The position numbers were made by a program, and so were the translations under genes. A DNA stretch of 64,000 bases, from positions 186,001 to 250,000 of the forward strand of contig DCCG01000042.1 in the NCBI GenBank assembly GCA_002314145.1. Direction: 5' to 3'. This document shows, piece by piece, positions 35,068 through 42,950 of this stretch. Numbering within the stretch: the stretch's first letter is position 1; each line of letters opens with the position of its first letter. Below the pieces are notes generated by a model that was given only the letters and a program-made list of their open reading frames with translations, was not told where the DNA came from and did no database searches. Source of the DNA: Thalassolituus sp. UBA1087. GTDB taxonomy: Bacteria; Pseudomonadota; Gammaproteobacteria; Pseudomonadales; Oceanobacteraceae.

Positions 35068-36042
35068 ATGAAACTGCAGCAATTGCGATACATCTGGGAG
35101 GTCGCCCATCACGATCTCAATGTGTCTGCCACTGCCCAGGTACTGTATACATCTCAGCCCGGTATCAGTAAGCAGATCCGTCTGCTGGAGGATGAACTGG
35201 GAGTTGAGATATTTGCCCGCAGCGGCAAACACCTGACGCGGATTACCCCGGCCGGTGAGGCAATTCTGGAAGTGGCCGGAGAAATTCTGCGCAAAGTCGA
35301 AGGGATTAAACAGGTCGCGCAGGAATTCAGTGATGAAAATAAGGGCAGTCTGTCGATTGCCACAACCCACACGCAGGCGCGCTATGCCTTGCCGGGTATC
35401 ATTGAAAAATTTATGGGACAGTATCCGGATGTGTCTTTGCACATGCATCAGGGCACGCCCATGCAGATTGTGGAAATGGCCGCCAATGGCACCACGGATT
35501 TCGCCATCGCCACGGAGGCTATGGAGTTGTTCGGGGATCTGGTCATGATGCCGTGCTACAAATGGAACCGCAGTATTCTGGTGCCCAAAGATCACCCGCT
35601 GGCGCAGACGCCGTCACCCACGCTTGAGCAGGTGGCTGCCTATCCGCTGGTTACTTATGTCTTTGGCTTTACCGGGCGCTCACAGCTCGATGACGCCTTT
35701 AAAAGCAAAGGCCTGACCCCCAGGGTGGCTTTCACCGCGGCGGACGCTGACGTGATCAAGACGTACGTGCGGCTGGGAGTAGGTGTTGGCATTGTGGCCA
35801 GCATGGCCGTTGATCCGGTACAGGATTCCGATCTGGTGGCGCTGGATGCCAGCCGTCTGTTTGAACCAAGCATTACCAAAATTGGTTTCCGCAAGGGAAC
35901 CTTCCTGCGCGGTTATATGTACGATTTTATCGAAGCCTTCGCGCCACATCTGAGCAAAGACCTGGTGGAAAAAGCCTCCCTGTGCCATAACAAACAGGAG
36001 GTGGCTGCGCTGTTTGAAGGGGTTGATATTCCGGAGCACTGA
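35068..36042 (+). CDS. cysB: CysB, LysR-type regulator of sulfur assimilation
   Basis: A 324-residue LysR protein whose N-terminus MKLQQLRYIWEVAHHDLNVSATAQVLYTSQPGISKQIRLLEDELGVEIF is that of CysB/Cbl. Its effector-binding domain includes TTHTQARYALP and GTPMQIVEMAANGTTDFAIATE. CysB activates sulfate and cysteine genes when N-acetylserine is high. Length matches E. coli CysB (324). It is convergent with cysH, separated by a shared terminator, and divergent from the TauE-like gene. The AT-rich upstream region (34942-35067) probably holds its operators. Confidence 0.96.
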   Translation: MKLQQLRYIWEVAHHDLNVSATAQVLYTSQPGISKQIRLLEDELGVEIFARSGKHLTRITPAGEAILEVAGEILRKVEGIKQVAQEFSDENKGSLSIATTHTQARYALPGIIEKFMGQYPDVSLHMHQGTPMQIVEMAANGTTDFAIATEAMELFGDLVMMPCYKWNRSILVPKDHPLAQTPSPTLEQVAAYPLVTYVFGFTGRSQLDDAFKSKGLTPRVAFTAADADVIKTYVRLGVGVGIVASMAVDPVQDSDLVALDASRLFEPSITKIGFRKGTFLRGYMYDFIEAFAPHLSKDLVEKASLCHNKQEVAALFEGVDIPEH

Positions 36043-36077
36043 GGTACTTCTTCAGTGCCCGCAGCGTTGACGATCAG

Positions 36078-36114
36078 CCACAAAAAAGCCGCACTCGATG
36101 CGGCTTTTTTGTGG
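36078..36114. terminator. Bidirectional terminator between cysB and cysH
   Basis: A perfect hairpin CCACAAAAAAGCCGCA ... TGCGGCTTTTTTGTGG with A/T tracts lies between the convergent genes. Confidence 0.95.
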
Positions 36115-36137
36115 TCGGTTAGCGGCGTATGGCGCGG

Positions 36138-36866
36138 TCAGCCTTTACTGATCAGGTTACCTGCGTGCAGGCCGCATTCTTTGTGGCCGGAACCTTCCCA
36201 CCACCAGCGGCCTTCACGCTCATGCTGGTTCGGCAGAACAGGGCGGGTGCAGGGCTGACAGCCGATGCTGACAAACCCCTGTTGGTGCAGTTTGTTGTAA
36301 GGCACATCAAACACCTTGATGTATTCCCATACCTGCGCCGACGTCCAGTTGGCCAGCGGATTGTATTTGGTCAGGCTGCCATTCGCCCCGGCAAAGGTTG
36401 TGTCCGCCTGAATTAACGGCACATCGGAGCGGGTCTGGCTCTGATCATGGCGCTGGCCGGTAATCCAGGCATCCAGCGTTGCCAGTTTGGCTTTCAGGGG
36501 CGCGATTTTGCGCACACCGCAGCACTCCTGATGACCATCCTCGTAAAAACTGAACAGGCCTTTCTCGTTCACCAATGCCTGCAGGGCCTGTTGTTCCGGT
36601 GTGCGGATATCAATCTTAATACCGTAATGCTTGCGCACCGCTTCGATAAACTCATAGGTTTCCGGATGCAGGCGTCCGGTGTCGAGAGTGAAAATATCGA
36701 CATCCGGTCTGATTTTGACCGCCATATCGATCAATACCACATCCTCGGCACCACTGAAGGAAACCGCAATGGCATCGTGCTGTTCCAGGGCATGGCGAAT
36801 CAGATCTTTAGGGCGTTTATCCGCATACTCTTCATTAAGTGCGGCGAAATCCTGGCTCTCTGTCAT
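36138..36866 (-). CDS. cysH: Adenylylsulfate (APS/PAPS) reductase, iron-sulfur type CysH
   Basis: A 242-residue reductase that makes sulfite from activated sulfate. Visible: PP-loop SFSGAEDVVL (36-45), and the two Cys pairs CC at 115-116 and CxxC at 203/206, which bind a 4Fe-4S cluster in APS-type reductases and are missing in the E. coli PAPS type. The catalytic ECGLH is at 230-234. The cluster pairs suggest APS as substrate, bypassing APS kinase. It is convergent with cysB. Confidence 0.94.
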   Translation of the reverse strand: MTESQDFAALNEEYADKRPKDLIRHALEQHDAIAVSFSGAEDVVLIDMAVKIRPDVDIFTLDTGRLHPETYEFIEAVRKHYGIKIDIRTPEQQALQALVNEKGLFSFYEDGHQECCGVRKIAPLKAKLATLDAWITGQRHDQSQTRSDVPLIQADTTFAGANGSLTKYNPLANWTSAQVWEYIKVFDVPYNKLHQQGFVSIGCQPCTRPVLPNQHEREGRWWWEGSGHKECGLHAGNLISKG

Positions 36867-36958
36867 GGTGTCTGTCCGGTTACTCTCTTGGTTGCTCTCT
36901 TATCAGCTTGCTGTCGTGCTGAGGGGCTGACCCTGGCGGTCAGCATGGGCGTGTGGCG

Positions 36959-36964
36959 TATAAT
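36959..36964 (+). promoter_or_regulatory. Perfect TATAAT in the cysH-thrH gap
   Basis: A TATAAT hexamer lies in the 287-nt gap between divergent cysH and thrH. No good -35 match stands 16-18 nt upstream (GCGGTC), so its use as a promoter for thrH is tentative. The rest of the gap holds a small hairpin GGTTAA / TTAACC near 37055-37080 and no gene. Confidence 0.3.
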
Positions 36965-37153
36965 CCACCGCTCTTATTACCATCAGGCACACAGACTATC
37001 ACGCCGTGCTTAGCTCAAATAATAATAAAACGTCATATTAATATATCTTTAGCTGGGTTAAACCCGCATTTAACCTGGGTGTTCTGTTGTCTTCCTGAGG
37101 CCATAACTATAGAGTACGCGCCCAGTACTGAACTGACTGTAGATGGAGTATCC

Positions 37154-37771
37154 ATGGAAATTGCGTGTCTTGACCTTGAAGGTGTACTGGTTCCGGAAAT
37201 CTGGATTGAGTTCGCCAATAAAACCGGTATTGAAGCGCTTAAGGCAACTACCCGGGATATTCCGGATTACGATGTACTGATGAAGCAGCGTCTGCGTCTG
37301 CTGGATGAACACAACCTGAAAATTCAGGATATTCAGGAAGTCATTGCCACCCTTAAGCCACTGGAAGGGGCCCGTGAGTTCGTAGACTGGCTGCGTGAGC
37401 GTTTTCAGGTCATTATTCTGTCAGACACCTTTTATGAATTTTCTCAGCCTCTGATGCGTCAGCTGGGTTTTCCGACACTCTTTTGCCACCGTCTGATCAC
37501 GGATGAGGAAGGCCGTGTGGTTGATTATAAACTGCGTCAGGCGGACCCTAAGCGTCAGTCTATCCGGGCTCTGCAGACCATCTACTACCGCACCATTGCG
37601 GCAGGCGATTCATACAATGACACCACCATGCTGGCGGAAGCCGATGCCGGTATTCTGTTCCATGCGCCGCAGAATGTGATTGATGAGTTTCCGCAGTTTC
37701 CGGCGGTGCATACCTACGAAGATCTGAAGAAAGAATTTATCAGAGCCAGTAACCGCGACCTGACGCTGTAA
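37154..37771 (+). CDS. thrH: ThrH, phosphoserine phosphatase / homoserine phosphotransferase
   Basis: A 205-residue HAD protein starting at ATG 37154 with TGGAG upstream. Motif I is DLEGVLVPE (Asp7 nucleophile, Glu9), motif II ILSDTF, and motif III/IV GDSYNDTTML. ThrH of Pseudomonas dephosphorylates phosphoserine and can pass the phosphate to homoserine. The length and opening MEIACLDLEGVLVPEIW match that family well. The gene lies alone and ends at a strong terminator. Confidence 0.95.
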   Translation: MEIACLDLEGVLVPEIWIEFANKTGIEALKATTRDIPDYDVLMKQRLRLLDEHNLKIQDIQEVIATLKPLEGAREFVDWLRERFQVIILSDTFYEFSQPLMRQLGFPTLFCHRLITDEEGRVVDYKLRQADPKRQSIRALQTIYYRTIAAGDSYNDTTMLAEADAGILFHAPQNVIDEFPQFPAVHTYEDLKKEFIRASNRDLTL

Positions 37772-37790
37772 ACGGGTCTGATAACGACTG

Positions 37791-37821
37791 AAAAAAACGC
37801 GGCCACAAGCCGCGTTTTTTT
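37791..37821 (+). terminator. Rho-independent terminator of thrH
   Basis: The stem ACGCGGC / GCCGCGT with loop CACAA is flanked by A7 and T7 tracts; it can also stop transcripts from the minus-strand gene behind it. Confidence 0.93.
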
Positions 37822-37850
37822 ATGCCTGGGGGAAACGTCCGTATCTGCTG

Positions 37851-38708
37851 TCAGCGGTTGTCGTACAGGTGCACACGAATGGATGGCAGCCAGGGCTCAT
37901 CCGAGACTTTCTGGTCACCGCGGCGTTGGCGTGTGCGGCCTTCAGGTGGTTGCGTATCCAACCGGTTGAACTCCGGCAGAATATCGCCGGGCAGCATCAG
38001 CGGCAGCGCAACATTCATTGCCTGGCGTGGACGCGGCGCGCTTTCCGGATAAACCAGATTGGCGCGCACAACCGGTGCCAGAGTCTGCACCTGTGCCAGT
38101 TGCTGGCCGGGTGGCAGGTGATTCAGTTTGCTCAGCTGAATCTGGATATGACTTTTCTCTTCGCCCAGTTCCAGTAATTTATTCTGCGCTTCAGTCACGG
38201 AGATTTTGCGGATACTGCGGCCGTTGGTGTACCAGCTGAAACCGACTTTCAACGGGCAATGTTCAAGTACGGGTAAGTGGCGATAGCATTGCTTCAGATG
38301 TACCCGGCTTAAACCGGCAAAGTGCAGGGATTCACGCAGATCGCTGTGGCGATTGCCAAGACCGGCAATCAGTTCGTCCAGACCGGGCTTTTCCAGCGCC
38401 TGTTGAGCAGAGCGGACGATCTGATGAAAGGCGTCTTTACGCGCATTGGCGCTCTGTGCCAGCGTCCGGAGTTCGTCGTTCATCATGATTAAGCCATGAC
38501 GGCTGCGGGTTTCGCGTCCATCCTGGCCGTCGCGGTACCAGACATCGGTGATAAGATCGGTAAGCACCGCCAGCGGGCGGGCGCCACTGGCCTGTTCCTG
38601 AGGCGTCAGCGGCAGCCAGTGGGCGGGCTGTTGCTCAGTAATGGCATAACGCAGCGCCTGCAGGGCTGTCATCATGTCATCAAAGGCGGATGTCAGCTCC
38701 GTTATCAT
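37851..38708 (-). CDS. tus: Tus-like DNA replication terminus site-binding protein
   Basis: A 285-residue protein that aligns by eye with E. coli Tus (309). Shared stretches include AFHQIVR (as FEHIVT), LKQCYRHLPVLEHCPLKVGFSW (as [20 protein letters not shown]), IRKISVTEA-NKLLE (as IIKNLHRDEVLAQLE) and the end PSIRVHLYD (as IPRLHLYV). Tus binds Ter sites and blocks replication forks from one side. It overlaps the terB-like gene by 4 nt and follows it on the same strand. No TGTTGTAACTA-like Ter core was seen near it. Similarity is judged without a search. Confidence 0.72.
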   Translation of the reverse strand: MITELTSAFDDMMTALQALRYAITEQQPAHWLPLTPQEQASGARPLAVLTDLITDVWYRDGQDGRETRSRHGLIMMNDELRTLAQSANARKDAFHQIVRSAQQALEKPGLDELIAGLGNRHSDLRESLHFAGLSRVHLKQCYRHLPVLEHCPLKVGFSWYTNGRSIRKISVTEAQNKLLELGEEKSHIQIQLSKLNHLPPGQQLAQVQTLAPVVRANLVYPESAPRPRQAMNVALPLMLPGDILPEFNRLDTQPPEGRTRQRRGDQKVSDEPWLPSIRVHLYDNR

Positions 38709-39154
38709 ACGTGTGGTGGTTCACCATCGCGGGCGGCGTTACGGGCCCGGATAAAGTCAGAATGTGGAACATACAGCAGGTCCGCGACTTTGCGGATCAT
38801 ATGTTCTTCATATTTATCCAGCTCTGAATCACTGTAAGCCACGCTCCATAAACCGTGCACCAGACGGATTTTCTCAGCGCCGGAAAAGGTATCGTTAATG
38901 ACTTTGGTGAACTGGAACAGATCATTGGATTTCTGCACCTGGTCCGCGGCCTGAGCGAGCAGGGCATCGGTTTCTGCAGAGGTTATACGGAAAAGATCCT
39001 GCAGCGCCTGACGCAGTGCTGCAACTTCTTCTTTTTCCAGTGTGTGATCAGCATGCATGACTTCCGCCAGCAGCGCTGCACAGGCCAGAGAAATATCGTG
39101 TTCGTCTTTCTCTGGCTCGTGCTCTTTAAACAATGACAGTAAACGATCGATCAA
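38705..39154 (-). CDS. TerB-like tellurite-resistance domain protein
   Basis: A 149-residue all-helical protein with the TerB family pattern: ISLACAALLAEVMHADHTLEKEEVAALRQAL near the start and a second acidic repeat VHGLWSVAYSDSELDKYEEHMIRKVADLLYVP. The two Asp-rich helices bind metal in TerB. No other ter operon genes are near, so this is the solo form found in many proteobacteria with unknown role. It overlaps both neighbours by 4 nt and sits between transaldolase and tus-like. Confidence 0.88.
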   Translation of the reverse strand: MIDRLLSLFKEHEPEKDEHDISLACAALLAEVMHADHTLEKEEVAALRQALQDLFRITSAETDALLAQAADQVQKSNDLFQFTKVINDTFSGAEKIRLVHGLWSVAYSDSELDKYEEHMIRKVADLLYVPHSDFIRARNAARDGEPPHV

Positions 39155-40113
39155 GTCAGCTTCTCCAGTCGCCCGCGCAGCAGGCTTTCAAGTTTGCCCT
39201 GATCCGCGGCAAAGCGGCGGATGCCATCGGCGAGTTTTTCAGTGGCCATGGCATCTTCGTTCATCGCCCAGCGGAACTCTGCCTCTGACACGCTGAATTT
39301 CGGATGGTTCGCCTGTGCGGAGCCGGCCGACAAGCGCTGCGGCAGTGCCGCATCAGAGGCGGACAGTTCGGCCAGCAGGTTGGGGCTGATGGTGAGCTTG
39401 TCGCACCCGGCGAGACACTCAATCTCTCCCAGATTACGGAAACTGGCGCCCATCACAACCGTGCTGTAACCATGCGCCTTGTAGTGGTTGTAAATCTCAG
39501 TGACAGACTGAACACCCGGGTCATTATCACCGCTGAAATCCGCCTCCGGCTGACTGGCTTTGTACCAGTCGAGAATGCGGCCGACGAAGGGGGAGATCAA
39601 TGTTACGCCGGCTTCTGCGCAGGCCACGGCCTGGGTGAAGTTGAATAACAGTGTCAGATTGCAGTGAATCCCTTCTTTTTCCAGCTGCTCGGCCGCCTTG
39701 ATGCCTTCCCAGGTGGATGCAATTTTAATCAGAATACGCTCTTTGCCGATACCGGCCTGTTCATACAGATCAATCAGCCGGTGGGCTTTATCAATGGTAG
39801 CCCGGGTATCAAAAGACAGGCGTGCGTCGACTTCGGTGGACACCAGGCCCGGGACCAGCTGCAGAATTTCAGTACCGATGGCAACGGCTGTTTTGTCGAC
39901 GGCCGCGGCCACCTGATCTTCGGCTGCGGCATTATCTTTTGCCCACTGCACCGCGTTATCAATCAGGGATGAATAAGCCGGCAGCTCGGCGGCTTTCAGA
40001 ATAAGAGAGGGGTTGGTAGTGGCATCTTCGGGCTGGTGTTGACGGATGGCTTCAATGTCGCCGGTGTCAGCAACCACGACCGTCATGCTTTTCAGTGCGT
40101 CCATTTTACTCAT
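39151..40113 (-). CDS. tal: Transaldolase B
   Basis: This pentose phosphate pathway enzyme moves a dihydroxyacetone unit from sedoheptulose 7-phosphate to glyceraldehyde 3-phosphate. The 320-residue product begins at ATG 40113 (MSKMDALKSMTVVVADTGD), aligning with E. coli TalB. An upstream ATG at 40134 adds seven residues but its ribosome site is too close. Catalytic Lys130 lies in ILIKIAST; also ATTNPSLI, EVDARLSFDT and CNLTLLF are visible. The next two genes (terB-like, tus-like) overlap in series by 4 nt each. Confidence 0.96.
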   Translation of the reverse strand: MSKMDALKSMTVVVADTGDIEAIRQHQPEDATTNPSLILKAAELPAYSSLIDNAVQWAKDNAAAEDQVAAAVDKTAVAIGTEILQLVPGLVSTEVDARLSFDTRATIDKAHRLIDLYEQAGIGKERILIKIASTWEGIKAAEQLEKEGIHCNLTLLFNFTQAVACAEAGVTLISPFVGRILDWYKASQPEADFSGDNDPGVQSVTEIYNHYKAHGYSTVVMGASFRNLGEIECLAGCDKLTISPNLLAELSASDAALPQRLSAGSAQANHPKFSVSEAEFRWAMNEDAMATEKLADGIRRFAADQGKLESLLRGRLEKLT

Positions 40114-40224
40114 AAGAATATCCGGATCTGTCATCTTCTGTGTATGAATCCCTGTCGTACCAGTAAACGTTCAGCGCTTACTTCTGTTTGCCGGGGATTG
40201 TGATGTTATCGGTCAGTCTTTAAT

Positions 40225-40240
40225 ATAACCCACTGGTTAT
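40225..40240. promoter_or_regulatory. Palindrome in the tal-rhodanese gap
   Basis: ATAACC-CACT-GGTTAT has perfect 6-bp arms with a 4-nt centre. It lies midway in the gap between divergent transaldolase and rhodanese genes, so it may be an operator for either. No regulator is suggested by the motif. Confidence 0.35.
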
Positions 40241-40325
40241 CCATAGTTTTGCCTGCGCCCGCACGAATTCATGCGTGGAAATTGGCGGTGGCACGCAAAG
40301 CAAAAACAAAGACTTGCGAGGCGTT

Positions 40326-40634
40326 ATGAAAGCACTATACACGATTGCATTATGGATGTTCACGACGGTAGCCATGGCGGCCGGAACTGTATGGATTGAC
40401 GTGCGTACGCCGGAGGAATTTCACAGTGGCCATAAAGACGGGGCAGTGAATATCCCGTTCGACCAGATTAGTCAGCGTATCGGTGAGCTGAAACTGGAAA
40501 AAGATGCGGATATTAATGTCTACTGCCGCTCAGGCCGGCGTGCCGGCGTTGCCGAAAGTACACTGGAATCTCTGGGGTACACGGATGTGGATAACATCGG
40601 TGGCCTGGACGATGCGCTGAAGTACGGGCAGTAA
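40326..40634 (+). CDS. Periplasmic rhodanese-like protein (PspE type)
   Basis: A 102-residue protein with a signal peptide (1-19, VAMA|AG) and a single rhodanese domain: WIDVRTPEEFHSGHKDGAVNIPF, with the active site CRSGRRAG (Cys67). It would transfer sulfane sulfur to thiols in the periplasm. The start is ATG 40326 with GCGAGG upstream at 40316-40321; the longer frame upstream lacks a signal peptide. It is convergent with dusA, 1 nt apart. Confidence 0.9.
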   Translation: MKALYTIALWMFTTVAMAAGTVWIDVRTPEEFHSGHKDGAVNIPFDQISQRIGELKLEKDADINVYCRSGRRAGVAESTLESLGYTDVDNIGGLDDALKYGQ

Positions 40635-40635
40635 A

Positions 40636-41661
40636 CTACCCGTCGTCCGGCGCTGTCAGAAAGGCGAGCGCTTCTTCCAGCACCTCAATACCAGCGCCCT
40701 TACGGGGCGCTTTTTCACTCAGGTGACGGCGGTAAAGACGGGCGCCATACTGACCATTAAACAGCCCCAGTGTATGGCGGGTAATGTGATGCAGGGTGGT
40801 GCGGTTATCCTTCAGCTGCTCTTCAATGTACGGATACAGGCTGCGGACAACATCCGTTTTGCTGCGGGCGCACGGGGCACCTCCGTAGTAGAGTGCATCC
40901 ACATCCAGCAAAAGCGCAGGGTTATGGTAAGCCTCGCGGCCTAACATCACGCCATCCACATGATTCAGATGTCCGGCGCATTCTGTGTGGGTTTTTATAC
41001 CGCCGTTGATTATCACTTCCAGTTGCGGGAACTCCTGTCTGATACGGTAAACCGTGTCGTAATGAAGCGGCGGAATCTCGCGGTTTTCTTTAGGCGACAG
41101 GCCCTGCAGAATGGCTTTGCGGGCATGAATAATGAAGGTGCGGCAGCCGGTTTCTGCCACCTGGCCAACGAAATCCCGCAGCTGTTCATAGCTGTCCATA
41201 TCATCAATGCCGATGCGATGCTTGATGGTGACATCAATGGCCGTCGCATCCTGCATGGCTTTAATGCAATCAGCAACCAGCGCCGGGTGGGCCATCAGAC
41301 AGGCCCCGATCATATTGTTCTGCACCCGGTCGGAAGGGCAGCCGACATTCAGATTTACTTCATCGTATCCCCATTCCTCTGTCAGCCGCGCACACTGTGC
41401 CAGCGCTGCCGGGTCACTGCCGCCCAGCTGCAGCGCGAGTGGATGCTCTGCCTCGTGATAACGCAGAAAGCGCTCACGGTCGCCGTGAATCAGAGCACCT
41501 GTGGTCACCATTTCAGTGTACAGCAGGGCATTGCTGGTCATCAGGCGCCAGAAATACCGGCAATGGCGATCAGACCATTCCATCATAGGGGCGGTACTGA
41601 AGCGCCGTGCTCCGGGCTTAAGTGACTTATGGGAAGGGGGGGCGATGGATTCAGATGACAT
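40636..41661 (-). CDS. dusA: tRNA-dihydrouridine synthase A
   Basis: A 341-residue flavoenzyme that reduces uridine 20/20a in tRNA. Motifs: STAPMMEWSDRHCRYFWR at the start, NLNVGCPSDRVQNNMIGACLM with catalytic Cys108, IKHRIGIDD, FIIHARKAILQGLSPKENR and VDGVMLGREAYHNP (FMN site). All are DusA features. About 18 residues come before the conserved start. It lies convergent to the rhodanese gene, and 407 nt without a clear gene separate it from the next gene. Confidence 0.96.
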   Translation of the reverse strand: MSSESIAPPSHKSLKPGARRFSTAPMMEWSDRHCRYFWRLMTSNALLYTEMVTTGALIHGDRERFLRYHEAEHPLALQLGGSDPAALAQCARLTEEWGYDEVNLNVGCPSDRVQNNMIGACLMAHPALVADCIKAMQDATAIDVTIKHRIGIDDMDSYEQLRDFVGQVAETGCRTFIIHARKAILQGLSPKENREIPPLHYDTVYRIRQEFPQLEVIINGGIKTHTECAGHLNHVDGVMLGREAYHNPALLLDVDALYYGGAPCARSKTDVVRSLYPYIEEQLKDNRTTLHHITRHTLGLFNGQYGARLYRRHLSEKAPRKGAGIEVLEEALAFLTAPDDG

Positions 41662-42068
41662 AAAACAACAAACCGGTGGTGATGAAATCAGCCGTTACTC
41701 ATAACCTGTCAGACCTCTGGCCGGAGGGTAGGCTGACCAGGCTGAAGGATGGCGCAAGGTACAGCAAAACCCCGGTCTGTGCCAGCCAGAAGGCTTTCTT
41801 ACCCCTTTAAATTGTGTAACGCGGAAACCGGGCTGAGTTTGCAGCTGGGCTACGCAGATCTTCTGGCAGACCTTCTGTTTGGTGCCTGCCAGGATACGAC
41901 AAGGAGCCTCCTCTGGCTGGTGATGTACCCCAGCGGTCATGATTATCGGGTAAACAGCAAGCGTTTGCTTCTCTCTTTTGCTTCTCATTGCACTGCTTAT
42001 CTGGCAGTGTTGTTTTTATTGATTTAAATATCACTTGCTAAAAAACTGACAAAGTACAGGGAGGTTGT
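41662..42068. other. 407-nt gap without a supported gene
   Basis: Between the divergent dusA and the 42069 gene. Open frames of about 75-97 codons occur on both strands (for example 41749-42027 plus, 41695-41988 minus), but none has a convincing ribosome site, signal peptide or known motif. I see no tRNA, terminator or repeat. The region may hold promoters or a decayed gene. Confidence 0.5.
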
Positions 42069-42674
42069 ATGAAATATCTGTTGATGGTGATGTTGTCGTT
42101 ACTGAGCGTTCCGCTGCTGGCGGATGATACGAATGTTTTCATCAATAAAACCGTGGGAATCCAGCTCGTTAAACCGGATGCCTGGGTGTTTATGACAGCT
42201 GACCAGAATCTGGAAAGCCTGAAGCAGCTGGATATGAAAGATAAAGAATTCCATCAGACTATGGTGAAGTATTCATCTGTCCCGCTGGTTGCCATGGCTC
42301 GTCATAAAGAGCCATTTGATGATCTCAATCCCAGCTTTAAGCTGAATGTTAAACCGCTCGGGCAGTTTAAAGGTGCATCGGCGGTTACCATTGCTGAGTA
42401 TCTGGTTCGCCCAATGAGCAAATATTTTGATGATTTCCGCATTATGCAATCTCCGGTCGGTGTCACCGTCGGCGGGCTTGAGGCGGGTTATGTCAGAATA
42501 AATTACAGCCTTGCCATTCCGGATGGACGAAAATTTCCCACCACCTCGGAAATCTGGGTGGTGCCCCGCGGTGATTATTTTTTCATGATTGGTGCCGGTA
42601 CCCGCCAGGATGAAGCAACCGGCAACAGAGACGATATTGCGGCCATTATTGATTCCATTAAGTTCCTGAAATAA
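42069..42674 (+). CDS. Hypothetical periplasmic protein
   Basis: I do not recognise a characterised family. The 201-residue protein has a signal peptide (1-18, PLLA|DD) and a mixed alpha/beta body with YLVRPMSKYFDDFRIM and a C-terminal VVPRGDYFFMIGAGTRQDEATGNRDDIAAIIDSI. The layout recalls small PsbP/DUF1795-like periplasmic proteins, whose end also has a 'no error in fit' helix, but this is only a resemblance. It starts at ATG 42069 with AGGGAGG at 42058-42064. It appears to be a single-gene unit. Confidence 0.7.
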   Translation: MKYLLMVMLSLLSVPLLADDTNVFINKTVGIQLVKPDAWVFMTADQNLESLKQLDMKDKEFHQTMVKYSSVPLVAMARHKEPFDDLNPSFKLNVKPLGQFKGASAVTIAEYLVRPMSKYFDDFRIMQSPVGVTVGGLEAGYVRINYSLAIPDGRKFPTTSEIWVVPRGDYFFMIGAGTRQDEATGNRDDIAAIIDSIKFLK

Positions 42675-42950
42675 CCGACCTGCGGCAAACTGCTGAACTT
42701 ACCGGCAGAACGCGCTGGTAGTGCATCACGGTTCATTGATTGATCTGACTTATCAGCCTTATGAGGCAGATCGTTCAATGTGCGGGCGCAGCTGATGAGG
42801 AATTGCAGGATCAGGCAAACAATCAACAGTATTGGACAGACTGTTGCGGGAACGCCGGCATTATACTGCTGACTGTATTAACGTATGACATAAAGCCTGT
42901 GCTTCATTGTCATGCCGGATTTCAGTTTCACAGTACTGCAAGGAGTTCCT

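Noticed and set aside
37851..39154. Ter site near the tus-like gene
   Set aside because: The tus-like and terB-like genes overlap, leaving no intergenic space, and no TGTTGTAAC core was found in the surrounding sequence. 'TerB' here is the tellurite-type protein, not a Ter site.
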